Below are positions 1-6,795 of a DNA stretch of 6,795 nt, piece after piece. The first letter of the stretch is position 1; each line of letters starts with the position of its first letter. This stretch comes from Pedobacter sp. (lineage in GTDB: Bacteria > Bacteroidota > Bacteroidia > Sphingobacteriales > Sphingobacteriaceae): assembly GCA_030149995.1 (NCBI GenBank), contig JASLGV010000231.1, positions 1 through 6,795 of the forward strand. Direction: 5' to 3'. The notes beneath the pieces are model-generated. The model saw only the letters and a program-made list of their open reading frames with translations. It did not search any database and was not told the origin of the DNA. A program made the position numbers and the translations under genes.

Positions 1-3000
1 GTACTTTTAAAGGCTCCATGAACGATTTTAATACGCATTTTAACGTACAAACAGATATGGGATCGGCCTTGTTAAATGCCAGCATGAAAGGCAGCAAAGG
101 ACACGAAAGCTACCAGGCAAACCTGGATCTGAATAATTTTAATGCGGGCCGCCTTTTAAAACAACAACCCCAGTTGGGCCGGGTTAGCGCAAAAGCAACG
201 GTTGAAGGGACCGGGCTTGATCCTAAGAAGATTAATGCAAACTTTAAGGCCAGGGTATTAAATGCCTATTACAATAAATATACCTACCGGAATTTGGACC
301 TGAGCGGTCGTTACGCAAACCAGCATATAGATCTTAAAGGCAATATGCCTGATAGTAACTTAAACTTTAATCTGGACGCCCAGGTTAACCTGGCTGGAAA
401 ATACCCGGCAGTAAAAGGCACACTGGATCTTAAGCAGGCCGATATACAAAAATTGAATTTTAGTACAGGCGTTTTAAGAGCCGCCGGCCTGGTAAAAATA
501 GACCTGAGTACAGCAGATCCGGATTACCTGAACGGAACCGTTTTTATAACCGGTTTACAGGTTGTAAAAGATCAGCAACGCATAAACCTGGATACCATTT
601 CAATCAAATCGACTGCTACGGCTACAGAGAATAAACTGCAGCTCCGTTCAGATATTTTATCGGCAAGACTGGATGGAAAATACCAGCTAACCAACCTGGG
701 AGCAGCCGTTATTAACCAGATTAACAAATACTATGCTTTTGGGCAGGTAACCAAAATACCAGATCAGCGTTTCCGCTTTTTTGTAAATGTATATGACTCC
801 AAAATACTGAAAAGCTTTGTACCAGAACTCAGCACCTTTAAGCCGGCTAAGTTTTACGGCTTACTGGATACAGAAAAAGACAGCTTGCTGGTTAAAGGTG
901 ATTTTCCACAGGTGGTTTATGGTAATTTTAAGGTAGACAGTACGCGCCTGGATATTAACAACAACAACCAGAAACTGGATTATAAACTGGGTGTAAAAAG
1001 TATTTACAGCCCGTCTATCCAGCTTTTTAATACTGAAGTTAGCGGACAGGCAGCCGACAATATATTAGGGGTAAACATCTTTTTACGCGACAGTAAGCTG
1101 AAAGATAAATACACCATTGCGGGTACTTTCCAATCCATTAATAAAGATTTCAGGTTTAACCTGGATCCGCAAAAGTTATTGCTCGATTACCAGAAATGGA
1201 ATGTTTCTGCCGATAACTATATACAGTTCGGTCAATCAGGCATTCTGGTTAACCAGTTTGCCATTAGCAATAATGGCCAGTCGCTGGCTGTAAACAGCAA
1301 CCCTACACAACCCAATGCACCGCTGGAAGTGAAGTTTAAGGATTTCCAGCTCGAAACCCTAACCAAATTTGCTGAAACCGACAGCACACTGGTAGGTGGG
1401 CGTTTAAACGGAACAGCCAATGTTAAAGACCTGACAGGCACACCCAAGTTCGAAGCCAATTTAACGGTTGATGAACTCCGGTTCCAGAAAGACCAGCTGG
1501 GCACTTTGCGTTTGGCTGTAAACAACAATACCGAAAATGCCTTTGAAGTAAATGTTGCCCTGAGTGGCGTACACGAACTTAGGGCAAACGGCTTTTACTA
1601 TACGGCTCCTCAAAGTGCACTTGATTTAACCGTTAACATAGATAAAATCGAACTCAAAAACATAGAAAGCCTTTCTGCCGGACAATTAAAACAAGGTACG
1701 GGTATTATAACAGGTCAGCTTTCTGTAAAAGGTGCTTTAACGGCCCCACGCATACTGGGCGATGTAACCTTTAAGGATGCGGGGATCAATGTGGCGTATG
1801 TAAATTCTTATTTCCGGATGCCGAATGAAAAAATATCTTTTACAAGCGAGGGCATCAGTTTTAATAATTTTACGATGATCGATTCGCTCAATAAAAAGGC
1901 AACCATTAATGGCAAGGTTTATACCACCGATTACCGGAACTACCGTTTTGGACTGGATATTAAAACCGATAATTTCCGGGCGCTTAATTCGACAGCACAG
2001 GATAATGAAATGATTTATGGCACCGTTTTTCTGAGCAGTACCATCCAGGTACGCGGCGATTTGAACCAGCCGGATGTAAAAATGAACATTTCGGTAAACA
2101 AGGGAACCAAATTCTTCTTTGCGCTGCCGCCAGACGATCCTTCCGTTATCAGTCAGGAAGGTGTGGTACAGTTTATTGATGCCGACGCCCCACCGTTTAA
2201 CGGACAAAAAGCCTTAAAAGTAGACAGCATAAGCAAATCGCCTATTAAGGGTATAAACCTGGTGGCTTCCATTTCCATTGATCCGGAAGCGGAGCTGAAC
2301 GTGGTAGTCGACCCAACCAATGGCGATGCGCTAAAAGTACGTGGCGAAGCAAAACTGAATGCCACCATGGATCCGAGTGGCAAAATTAGCTTGACCGGCC
2401 GCTACGAGGTTAACGATGGTTCATACAGCTTAAGCCTTGGTCCTATCAGCAAAAAAGAATTTAAACTGGTTAAAGGCAGTACCATTATCTGGACGGGAGA
2501 ACCTACAGAGGCCACGGTTGATATAACCGCCCTCTACGAAGTAAATGCCGCACCTATAGACCTTTTAAATGAGCCGGATAATACGCTGGCAAAAACCAAA
2601 CTGCCTTTCCAGGTTTACCTGATGATGAAGGATGAGTTGCTGAAACCAACCATTTCCTTTAAACTGGACTTGCCTGAAAACGAACGTGGTGCCGTAAACG
2701 GAACGGTTTATACACGTTTACAAACCGTAAACCGTGATGAAAATGAACTGAACAAGCAGGTATTTGCCCTGCTGGCGCTGGGTCGTTTTATTTCCAATAA
2801 TCCATTTGAAAGCCTTGCCGGTGGGGGTAGTGGAATGGCTTCGAACTTAGTCAGATCCAGTGTAAGTAAACTGCTTTCGCAACAGTTAAACAACCTTGCT
2901 TCAGACCTGATCCAGGGGGTTGATATAAATTTCGGCATTACCTCTGAGGATGATTACTCGACCGGTTCGCTACAACAAAAAACAGACCTTGAAATTGGTT

Positions 3001-3326
3001 TATCGAAAAAACTGTTAAACGATCGCCTGACGGTTACCGTGGGCAGCACATTCGGGTTGGAAGGCGCCCAACCTCAGGGACAAAGTTCGACCAACATTGC
3101 GGGTAACATAAACGTAGAGTATGCACTTTCTGCTGATGGGCGCTACCGGTTAAGAGCATACAGACGTAACCAGAATGAAGGCGTAATTGAAGGCCAGATT
3201 ATAGAAACCGGCTTAGGCTTTACGCTGGTGGTCGATTACAATAAGTTTAGAGAAATATTCCAGAAACGATCGAAAAGATACAGACAAAACCTTGAACAGA
3301 AACCTAAAAATGAAACAAAGAATTAA
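1..3326 (+). CDS. tamB: TamB-family translocation/assembly module protein (5' truncated by window edge)
   Basis: C-terminal part of a TamB (DUF490) protein, the large AsmA-like periplasm-spanning partner of the TAM complex, which helps insert outer-membrane proteins and is also linked to phospholipid transport between membranes. The frame is open to the window edge (T-F-K-G-S precede the first visible Met at base 18), so that ATG is internal. Relatives usually have about 1400-1700 residues, so the membrane anchor and several hundred residues are missing. Counting from the Met at base 18, most of the protein is repetitive beta-strand sequence, as expected for a hydrophobic-groove beta-taco. 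The conserved TamB domain covers roughly residues 700-1085. It shows VDPTNGD (~764-770), LTGRYEVNDGSYSLSL (~792-807), IIWTGEPTEATVDITALYEV (~823-842), NKQVFALLALGRF (~912-924) and a late NDRLTVTVGSTFGLEG segment. A basic tail (QKRSKRYRQ) ends the protein. It overlaps the next gene by 17 bp, as expected for a tamB-tamL operon. Family assignment is firm; the exact substrate is unknown. Confidence 0.93.
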   Translation, partial: TFKGSMNDFNTHFNVQTDMGSALLNASMKGSKGHESYQANLDLNNFNAGRLLKQQPQLGRVSAKATVEGTGLDPKKINANFKARVLNAYYNKYTYRNLDLSGRYANQHIDLKGNMPDSNLNFNLDAQVNLAGKYPAVKGTLDLKQADIQKLNFSTGVLRAAGLVKIDLSTADPDYLNGTVFITGLQVVKDQQRINLDTISIKSTATATENKLQLRSDILSARLDGKYQLTNLGAAVINQINKYYAFGQVTKIPDQRFRFFVNVYDSKILKSFVPELSTFKPAKFYGLLDTEKDSLLVKGDFPQVVYGNFKVDSTRLDINNNNQKLDYKLGVKSIYSPSIQLFNTEVSGQAADNILGVNIFLRDSKLKDKYTIAGTFQSINKDFRFNLDPQKLLLDYQKWNVSADNYIQFGQSGILVNQFAISNNGQSLAVNSNPTQPNAPLEVKFKDFQLETLTKFAETDSTLVGGRLNGTANVKDLTGTPKFEANLTVDELRFQKDQLGTLRLAVNNNTENAFEVNVALSGVHELRANGFYYTAPQSALDLTVNIDKIELKNIESLSAGQLKQGTGIITGQLSVKGALTAPRILGDVTFKDAGINVAYVNSYFRMPNEKISFTSEGISFNNFTMIDSLNKKATINGKVYTTDYRNYRFGLDIKTDNFRALNSTAQDNEMIYGTVFLSSTIQVRGDLNQPDVKMNISVNKGTKFFFALPPDDPSVISQEGVVQFIDADAPPFNGQKALKVDSISKSPIKGINLVASISIDPEAELNVVVDPTNGDALKVRGEAKLNATMDPSGKISLTGRYEVNDGSYSLSLGPISKKEFKLVKGSTIIWTGEPTEATVDITALYEVNAAPIDLLNEPDNTLAKTKLPFQVYLMMKDELLKPTISFKLDLPENERGAVNGTVYTRLQTVNRDENELNKQVFALLALGRFISNNPFESLAGGGSGMASNLVRSSVSKLLSQQLNNLASDLIQGVDINFGITSEDDYSTGSLQQKTDLEIGLSKKLLNDRLTVTVGSTFGLEGAQPQGQSSTNIAGNINVEYALSADGRYRLRAYRRNQNEGVIEGQIIETGLGFTLVVDYNKFREIFQKRSKRYRQNLEQKPKNETKN

Positions 3327-5604
3327 ACCACTTTTATTGATAATACCTTGTTTAATTTGGGCGAGCTGTAGTAATACAAGATATTTAAAGCCGGGCCAAT
3401 ACTTATATACAGGTGCTGAAGTAAAGATCAATCCCGACTCGTCTGTTAAGATAGAGAACCAGAAAGCTGTAAAGGCAGCCTTACTGGATAAAACACGTCC
3501 TAAACCTAATTTTACCATTCTGGGGTTAAGACCTACCTTATACATTTACAACCTGGCTGGCGAACCTAAAAAGCCTAAAGGTTTTAAACATTGGCTGCGC
3601 ACCAAAGTGGGACAAGCACCTGTGTTGTTGAGCGATGTAAATTTAAGATACAACAATGCGGTACTTTCCAGTCACCTGATTAGTCAGGGTTATTTACAAG
3701 CCGTGGTAACCGGCGATACGGTTATTAAAAATAAAAAAGCAAAAGCCGTTTATACTGCCAATACAGGCACACGATATAAAATAAACCAGGTTACTTTTCC
3801 CAAAGATTCGGGCAACCTGGCCAACCTTATTAACAACAATAAAGGTAAAACCCTGCTTAAACCCGGCAATTACTATGATTTTGAGGTTTTTAAAAATGAG
3901 CGGATACGGGTAGACAACGACCTTAAAGAAAGTGGTTATTTTTATTTTAACCCGGATTATTTACTGATCCAGGCTGATAGTACCATCGGCAACCATCAGG
4001 TAAATCTGAATTTAAAAGTGAAAGACATTGCACCCGATGCAGGCTTAAAACCTTATTCGATCCGCAACATTAACATTTATCCGAATTATACTTTAAGGCG
4101 CGACAGCGTGCTGCGCAATCTGCAGCCTTTAAAATATGGTGATTTTAACATTTACGATAACCGAAACACCTTTAAACCACGTATTTTCGACCGACTGGTT
4201 TTCTTTAAAAAGGGCGAACTTTACAACCGCCGGGATCACAACATTTCGTTAAACAGAATGGTAAACATTGGTGCTTTTCAGGATGTGCGGGCAGAATTCT
4301 TACCGGCCGACAGTTTAAAAAACAGTGAACTGGATTTAAACGTCTATTTAACACCACTTAAGAAAAACTCACTTACCTTTTCGGTGGTGGGCACCATTAA
4401 ATCAAACGATTTTGTGGGTTCTGAACTTAAGATAACCCAAACCACACGTAACCTCTTCAGGGGGGCCGAACGTTTGGATGTAAGCTTAAGCGGTGGATTT
4501 GAAACCCAGTTTGGTGGTGCCCCGCAAGGGTTAAATTCTTTTTCGTTTACGGCAGATGGTAAATTAACCTTTCCGCGTTTTATCGTTCCTTTTTACAAAC
4601 CTTCGAGCACCAACCTGTTTATTCCCAAAACCTTTGCTTCGTTATCTTACCAGATGTTGCGCAGGGGGAATATCTATACGTTAAATTCGTTTAAAGGTCA
4701 ATTTGGTTACAACTGGCGAGAAAACAGGTATAAAGAGCATAACCTCGTACCCATTTCCATTAACCTGATTCAGCCAAGCAGGCAGGATTCTATAAAACTC
4801 GATAGTTTAGACAACCTAAATCCGGGATTAAAAAAATCGTTGCAGCGACAGTTTATAATTGGCAGCAACTATAGTTTTACCTATACCAACCAGATGGATG
4901 AGTTTAGACGCAACAACATCTATTTCTATGGCAGTCTGGAAGCAGGTGGAAATGTATGGGGTTTATTTACGCCTAAAAATGCCAATGGCGAAAGAACCTT
5001 ATTTAATACCGCTTTAACCCAATTTGTACGGGTCGAAACCGATTTACGCGATTACTTTAAGATTACACCAGGCCTGGTTTGGGCAAGCAGGCTAAACCTG
5101 GGGTATGGTTATGCCTACGGGGGCAGCAACTCGCTTCCTTTTATACGCCAGTTTTTTGCGGGTGGAACGAATGATATACGGGCCTTTTCGGCACGGTCTT
5201 TAGGTCCGGGTACATTTAAGGTTTCTGACAATGCCTCTTTCTTCGATCAGTCGGGTGATATAAAGGCGCTTCTGAGTACCGAACTGCGGATGAAACTTTT
5301 CAGCATTGTTTACGGTGCCATCTTTGCTGATGCAGGAAACATCTGGCTCAGAAAAGAAGATCCAGCCAGACCTGGATCTGGGTTTAAATTAAAAAATGCA
5401 CTCGACGAACTGGCTGTCGGAACTGGTGCGGGTCTTCGTGTGGATGCCAAAATTTTTGTCATCCGGCTGGATGCCGCCTTTCCACTTAGAAAACCTTACC
5501 TGCCCGAAGGACAGCGTTGGGTAATTGACCAGATTTCTTTTGGCAGCTCGAGCTGGAGAAAAGACAACATCGTTTACAACATAGGCATCGGCTATCCTTT
5601 TTAA
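3310..5604 (+). CDS. tamL: TamL/TamA-like Omp85 outer-membrane lipoprotein (BamA/TamA family)
   Basis: A 764-residue outer-membrane protein of the Omp85 superfamily, the barrel partner of TamB. The ATG at 3310 is chosen because it gives a clean lipoprotein signal: MKQRIKPLLLIIPCLIWASC with Cys20 as the likely lipidated residue. An upstream in-frame TTG at 3292 would put six extra polar residues before it. No acidic export signal follows the Cys (SNTRYL), so the lipid probably stays on the periplasmic side (inference). Residues ~30-350 hold three POTRA-like segments, marked by LISQGYLQAVV (123-133), LKESGYFYF (205-213) and MVNIGAFQDVRAEF (317-330). The barrel runs from ~355 to the end. It contains GGTNDIRAFSARSLGPG, the counterpart of the loop-6 VRGF motif with its Arg at residue 624, and ends in NIGIGYPF with a terminal Phe, a typical beta-signal. 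Lipidated TamA variants (TamL) are known from Bacteroidota and usually sit beside tamB, as here. There is no Shine-Dalgarno; the leader is A-rich (cctaaaa). Overlap with tamB suggests coupled translation. A BamA paralogue is the alternative, but the tamB neighbour and lipobox favour TamL. Confidence 0.92.
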   Translation: MKQRIKPLLLIIPCLIWASCSNTRYLKPGQYLYTGAEVKINPDSSVKIENQKAVKAALLDKTRPKPNFTILGLRPTLYIYNLAGEPKKPKGFKHWLRTKVGQAPVLLSDVNLRYNNAVLSSHLISQGYLQAVVTGDTVIKNKKAKAVYTANTGTRYKINQVTFPKDSGNLANLINNNKGKTLLKPGNYYDFEVFKNERIRVDNDLKESGYFYFNPDYLLIQADSTIGNHQVNLNLKVKDIAPDAGLKPYSIRNINIYPNYTLRRDSVLRNLQPLKYGDFNIYDNRNTFKPRIFDRLVFFKKGELYNRRDHNISLNRMVNIGAFQDVRAEFLPADSLKNSELDLNVYLTPLKKNSLTFSVVGTIKSNDFVGSELKITQTTRNLFRGAERLDVSLSGGFETQFGGAPQGLNSFSFTADGKLTFPRFIVPFYKPSSTNLFIPKTFASLSYQMLRRGNIYTLNSFKGQFGYNWRENRYKEHNLVPISINLIQPSRQDSIKLDSLDNLNPGLKKSLQRQFIIGSNYSFTYTNQMDEFRRNNIYFYGSLEAGGNVWGLFTPKNANGERTLFNTALTQFVRVETDLRDYFKITPGLVWASRLNLGYGYAYGGSNSLPFIRQFFAGGTNDIRAFSARSLGPGTFKVSDNASFFDQSGDIKALLSTELRMKLFSIVYGAIFADAGNIWLRKEDPARPGSGFKLKNALDELAVGTGAGLRVDAKIFVIRLDAAFPLRKPYLPEGQRWVIDQISFGSSSWRKDNIVYNIGIGYPF

Positions 5605-5617
5605 ATCGACAAGTAAC

Positions 5618-6493
5618 ATGAGATTAATCGTAAAAATTAAACGCTTCTTTATCCATACGTATCATTTATTTCTGGCAGCCGGCAAAGGTTTTATAGAAGA
5701 TCGGGTAACCAAACTCAGTGCTGCACTGGCTTACTACACCATTTTCTCCCTCTCGCCCCTGCTCATCATCATCATCGCTTCGGCCAGTTTAATTTACAGC
5801 CAGGATGCAATTGAGAACAGGTTGTTTTCGCAAATCAATAAAATTGTTGGCCACGATGCGGCGGTTCAGATACAGGGTTTTGTTGCCAATGCAAACATAT
5901 CGGGTAAAAGTTCTTTTGCCCTTGTAATTGGTATTTTTGTTCTGGTTCTGGGTGCCACGGCTGTTTTTACCGAAATTCAGGACAGTATTAACCTAATCTG
6001 GAAGGTAAAGGCAGTACCTAAAAAAGGCTGGAAAAAGCTCATCACCAACCGGCTGTTGTCGTTCTCGCTTATTGTTTCGCTCGGTTTTTTACTCCTGGTA
6101 TCGCTCATTGTAAACAGTCTGGTGTTAAGCCTGGGCAATCAGATTACCAGGTATATTCCTGAAATATCAGACACCACGAAACTGCTCATTCTGCTTATCA
6201 ATAATGTCTTAACTTTTGCTGTTGTAACCGGAGTGTTTATGGTTATATTCAAAGTGCTGCCTGATGTGATTTTAAAATGGAAATCAGCCTTTGCAGGCGC
6301 CGCATTTACAGCGTTGCTTTTTGGGTTGGGAAAATATCTGATTGGCCTGTACCTGCAAAAATCAAACCCGGGTCTTGTATTTGGTTCGGCCGGTTCCATC
6401 ATCATTATTTTAGCCTGGATCTATTATACCTCTATAATCCTGTATTTCGGAGCCGAATTTACACAGGCTTTTGCAGAACGGTTTGACGGCTGA
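5618..6493 (+). CDS. yihY: YihY/BrkB-family inner-membrane protein, probably C-terminally truncated by TGA
   Basis: A 291-residue polytopic inner-membrane protein of the YihY/virulence factor BrkB family, once misannotated as ribonuclease BN. Its biochemical role is unsettled; transport has been proposed. The hallmark KLSAALAYYTIFSLSPLLII lies at residues 32-51. Six hydrophobic segments are visible at about 34-60, 97-119, 146-172, 188-212, 222-246 and 256-280, matching the family. Further family-like sequence is TAVFTEIQDSINLIWKV (114-130), GKYLIGLYL (238-246) and FGSAGSIIIILAWIYYTSII (255-274). The gene begins 13 bases after tamL, with no Shine-Dalgarno, and most likely shares its transcript. 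The start gives a short basic N-terminus (RLIVKIKRFF) before the first helix. The odd point is the end. The protein stops at FAERFDG, where Bacteroidota relatives normally continue with a soluble tail. The same frame runs on for 35 plausible codons after the TGA (see the next feature). All six helices are kept, so the shortened protein could still work. Confidence 0.9.
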   Translation: MRLIVKIKRFFIHTYHLFLAAGKGFIEDRVTKLSAALAYYTIFSLSPLLIIIIASASLIYSQDAIENRLFSQINKIVGHDAAVQIQGFVANANISGKSSFALVIGIFVLVLGATAVFTEIQDSINLIWKVKAVPKKGWKKLITNRLLSFSLIVSLGFLLLVSLIVNSLVLSLGNQITRYIPEISDTTKLLILLINNVLTFAVVTGVFMVIFKVLPDVILKWKSAFAGAAFTALLFGLGKYLIGLYLQKSNPGLVFGSAGSIIIILAWIYYTSIILYFGAEFTQAFAERFDG

Positions 6494-6601
6494 ATTACGC
6501 CCACAAAATATGCTGTACACTTAAAAACGGTTATCGTAGAAAAAAATGTAGATGTACTGCCACCGCAGCATCCTCATGATACCCTTCGGGAAACGGAATA
6601 A
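6494..6601 (+). pseudogene. In-frame remnant of the YihY C-terminal tail downstream of the TGA stop
   Basis: Directly after the TGA at 6491-6493 the yihY frame stays open for 35 codons and ends at TAA (6599-6601). The translation starts ITPTKYAVHLKTVIVEK, continues NVDVLPPQHPHDTLRETE, and is hydrophilic and charged like a cytoplasmic tail. From memory of the family, Bacteroidota YihY proteins have a P-x-x-[YF]-A-V motif shortly after the last helix, which PTKYAV would match. Restoring one sense codon at the TGA would give a protein of 327 residues, a usual length in this phylum. There is no ATG, GTG or TTG in this frame in the segment, so independent translation is unlikely. The most economical reading is a single-base nonsense change (for example CGA or AGA to TGA), a sequencing error, or UGA read-through. 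I favour the first two. The assignment to the family tail is by eye, without an alignment. Confidence 0.7.
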
Positions 6602-6611
6602 TTTCTTAAAC

Positions 6612-6654
6612 AAAAGCCCGGTACTTATCGGTTTTTGATTAAGTCCGGGCTTTT
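6612..6654. terminator. Bidirectional intrinsic terminator between convergent genes
   Basis: Perfect 10-bp inverted repeat: aaaagcccgg (6612-6621) and ccgggctttt (6645-6654). The stem can extend by acttA/Taagt pairing (6623-6627 with 6640-6644) after a single bulged T at 6622, leaving a loop of about 12 bases. The GC core is flanked by A on the left and T on the right, so the transcript ends in a U-run from either strand. It lies 10 bases after the TAA at 6601 on the plus side and 19 bases from the stop of the minus-strand gene, the expected place for a terminator shared by convergent units. Confidence 0.88.
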
Positions 6655-6673
6655 AAATAGGTAAGCTTTTATA

Positions 6674-6795
6674 TTAAGCTACCTCTTCTGATATTTTTTC
6701 TACATCTTCTATCTCGTCTTTTTCTACACGGAGATTTCTGATGATGTGCTGTTGCCTGTCTGGTGTATTTTTACCCATATAGTATTCGAGCAGGC
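6674..6795 (-). CDS. parE: DNA topoisomerase IV subunit B (ParE), C-terminal end only
   Basis: Minus-strand reading frame entering from the right edge and ending at TAA (6676-6674). The 39 visible residues begin [20 protein letters not shown] and finish with a charged tail, [19 protein letters not shown]. The [11 protein letters not shown] motif followed by an LR(V/I)E segment is what I recall from the extreme C-terminus of type IIA topoisomerase B subunits of the Bacteroidota ParE kind. GyrB of the same phylum instead ends in a LMGDEVxPRR-like segment. ParE with ParC forms topoisomerase IV, which decatenates daughter chromosomes in the cytoplasm. The acidic tail after LRVE is probably lineage-specific. 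Only about 6% of a typical ParE is visible, so the call rests on one short motif; a gyrB paralogue remains possible. Confidence 0.75.
   Translation of the reverse strand, partial: LLEYYMGKNTPDRQQHIIRNLRVEKDEIEDVEKISEEVA

Noticed and set aside
18..20. ATG at base 18 as the true tamB start.
   Set aside because: The frame is open upstream to the edge, no signal or membrane anchor follows, and the sequence already looks like the interior of a TamB repeat region.
1737..2207. 156-codon open frame on the minus strand inside tamB.
   Set aside because: It is a shadow of the strongly supported plus-strand TamB frame; the protein resembles no family I recognise and no initiation signal is evident.
3292..3309. 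Upstream TTG start for the TamL gene, adding six residues (MNRNLK).
   Set aside because: The ATG at 3310 gives a compact lipoprotein signal peptide with basic N-terminus, hydrophobic core and WASC. The TTG lengthens the overlap with tamB and adds nothing recognisable.
5358..5379. 8-bp inverted repeat agatccag/ctggatct with a 6-base spacer inside tamL.
   Set aside because: It lies in the middle of conserved barrel coding sequence, has no T-run and no regulatory context; likely chance from codon choice.
6277..6486. 69-codon plus-strand ORF in another frame of yihY.
   Set aside because: It overlaps the conserved last membrane helices of YihY in a different frame and has no features of its own.
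6491..6530. UGA in yihY decoded as selenocysteine.
   Set aside because: No stable hairpin of SECIS type is evident just after the UGA, the family has no redox active site there, and nothing else points to selenocysteine use.
6521..6577. Minus-strand 18-codon ORF starting ATG, rich in aromatic and basic residues (MRMLRWQYIYIFFYDNRF).
   Set aside because: It is antisense to the yihY tail, would have to be translated from RNA downstream of the parE terminator, and has no ribosome site or promoter that I can see. The plus-strand frame explains this stretch better.

Overview
The window looks like a chromosomal piece of a Bacteroidota bacterium, most likely of the Sphingobacteriales/Pedobacter type. 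This is judged from gene content, from start sites with A-rich leaders and no Shine-Dalgarno sequence, from TAA as the usual stop, and from a TamA-like protein that carries a lipoprotein signal. No mobile element, CRISPR array, tRNA or rRNA was seen.

Layout: from base 1 to 3326 (+) lies the C-terminal ~1100 residues of a TamB-family protein whose start is outside the window. It overlaps by 17 bp with a TamL/TamA-like Omp85 protein (3310-5604, +), which has a lipoprotein signal peptide, three POTRA-like segments and a C-terminal beta-barrel ending in Phe. Thirteen bases later begins a YihY/BrkB-family inner-membrane protein (5618-6493, +). A strong hairpin at 6612-6654 follows and probably terminates transcription from both sides, because the 3' end of a minus-strand gene, most likely parE (topoisomerase IV subunit B), enters from the right (stop at 6674-6676).

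TamB and TamL together form the translocation and assembly module of the cell envelope: TamB bridges the periplasm and TamL is the outer-membrane partner. Their overlap suggests translational coupling. The YihY-family gene is in the same direction and close enough to share the transcript, but no functional link is established by the sequence.

The most notable observation is at the end of the YihY gene. After the TGA at 6491-6493 the same frame stays open for 35 codons to a TAA at 6599-6601, only 10 bases before the terminator. The translated tail (begins ITPTKYAVHLKTV) resembles the C-terminal tail of Bacteroidota YihY proteins. The TGA therefore looks like a recent nonsense mutation, a sequence error or a read-through site rather than the ancestral stop. 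The rest of the window is well-known envelope biology; I found no convincing undescribed multi-gene system.
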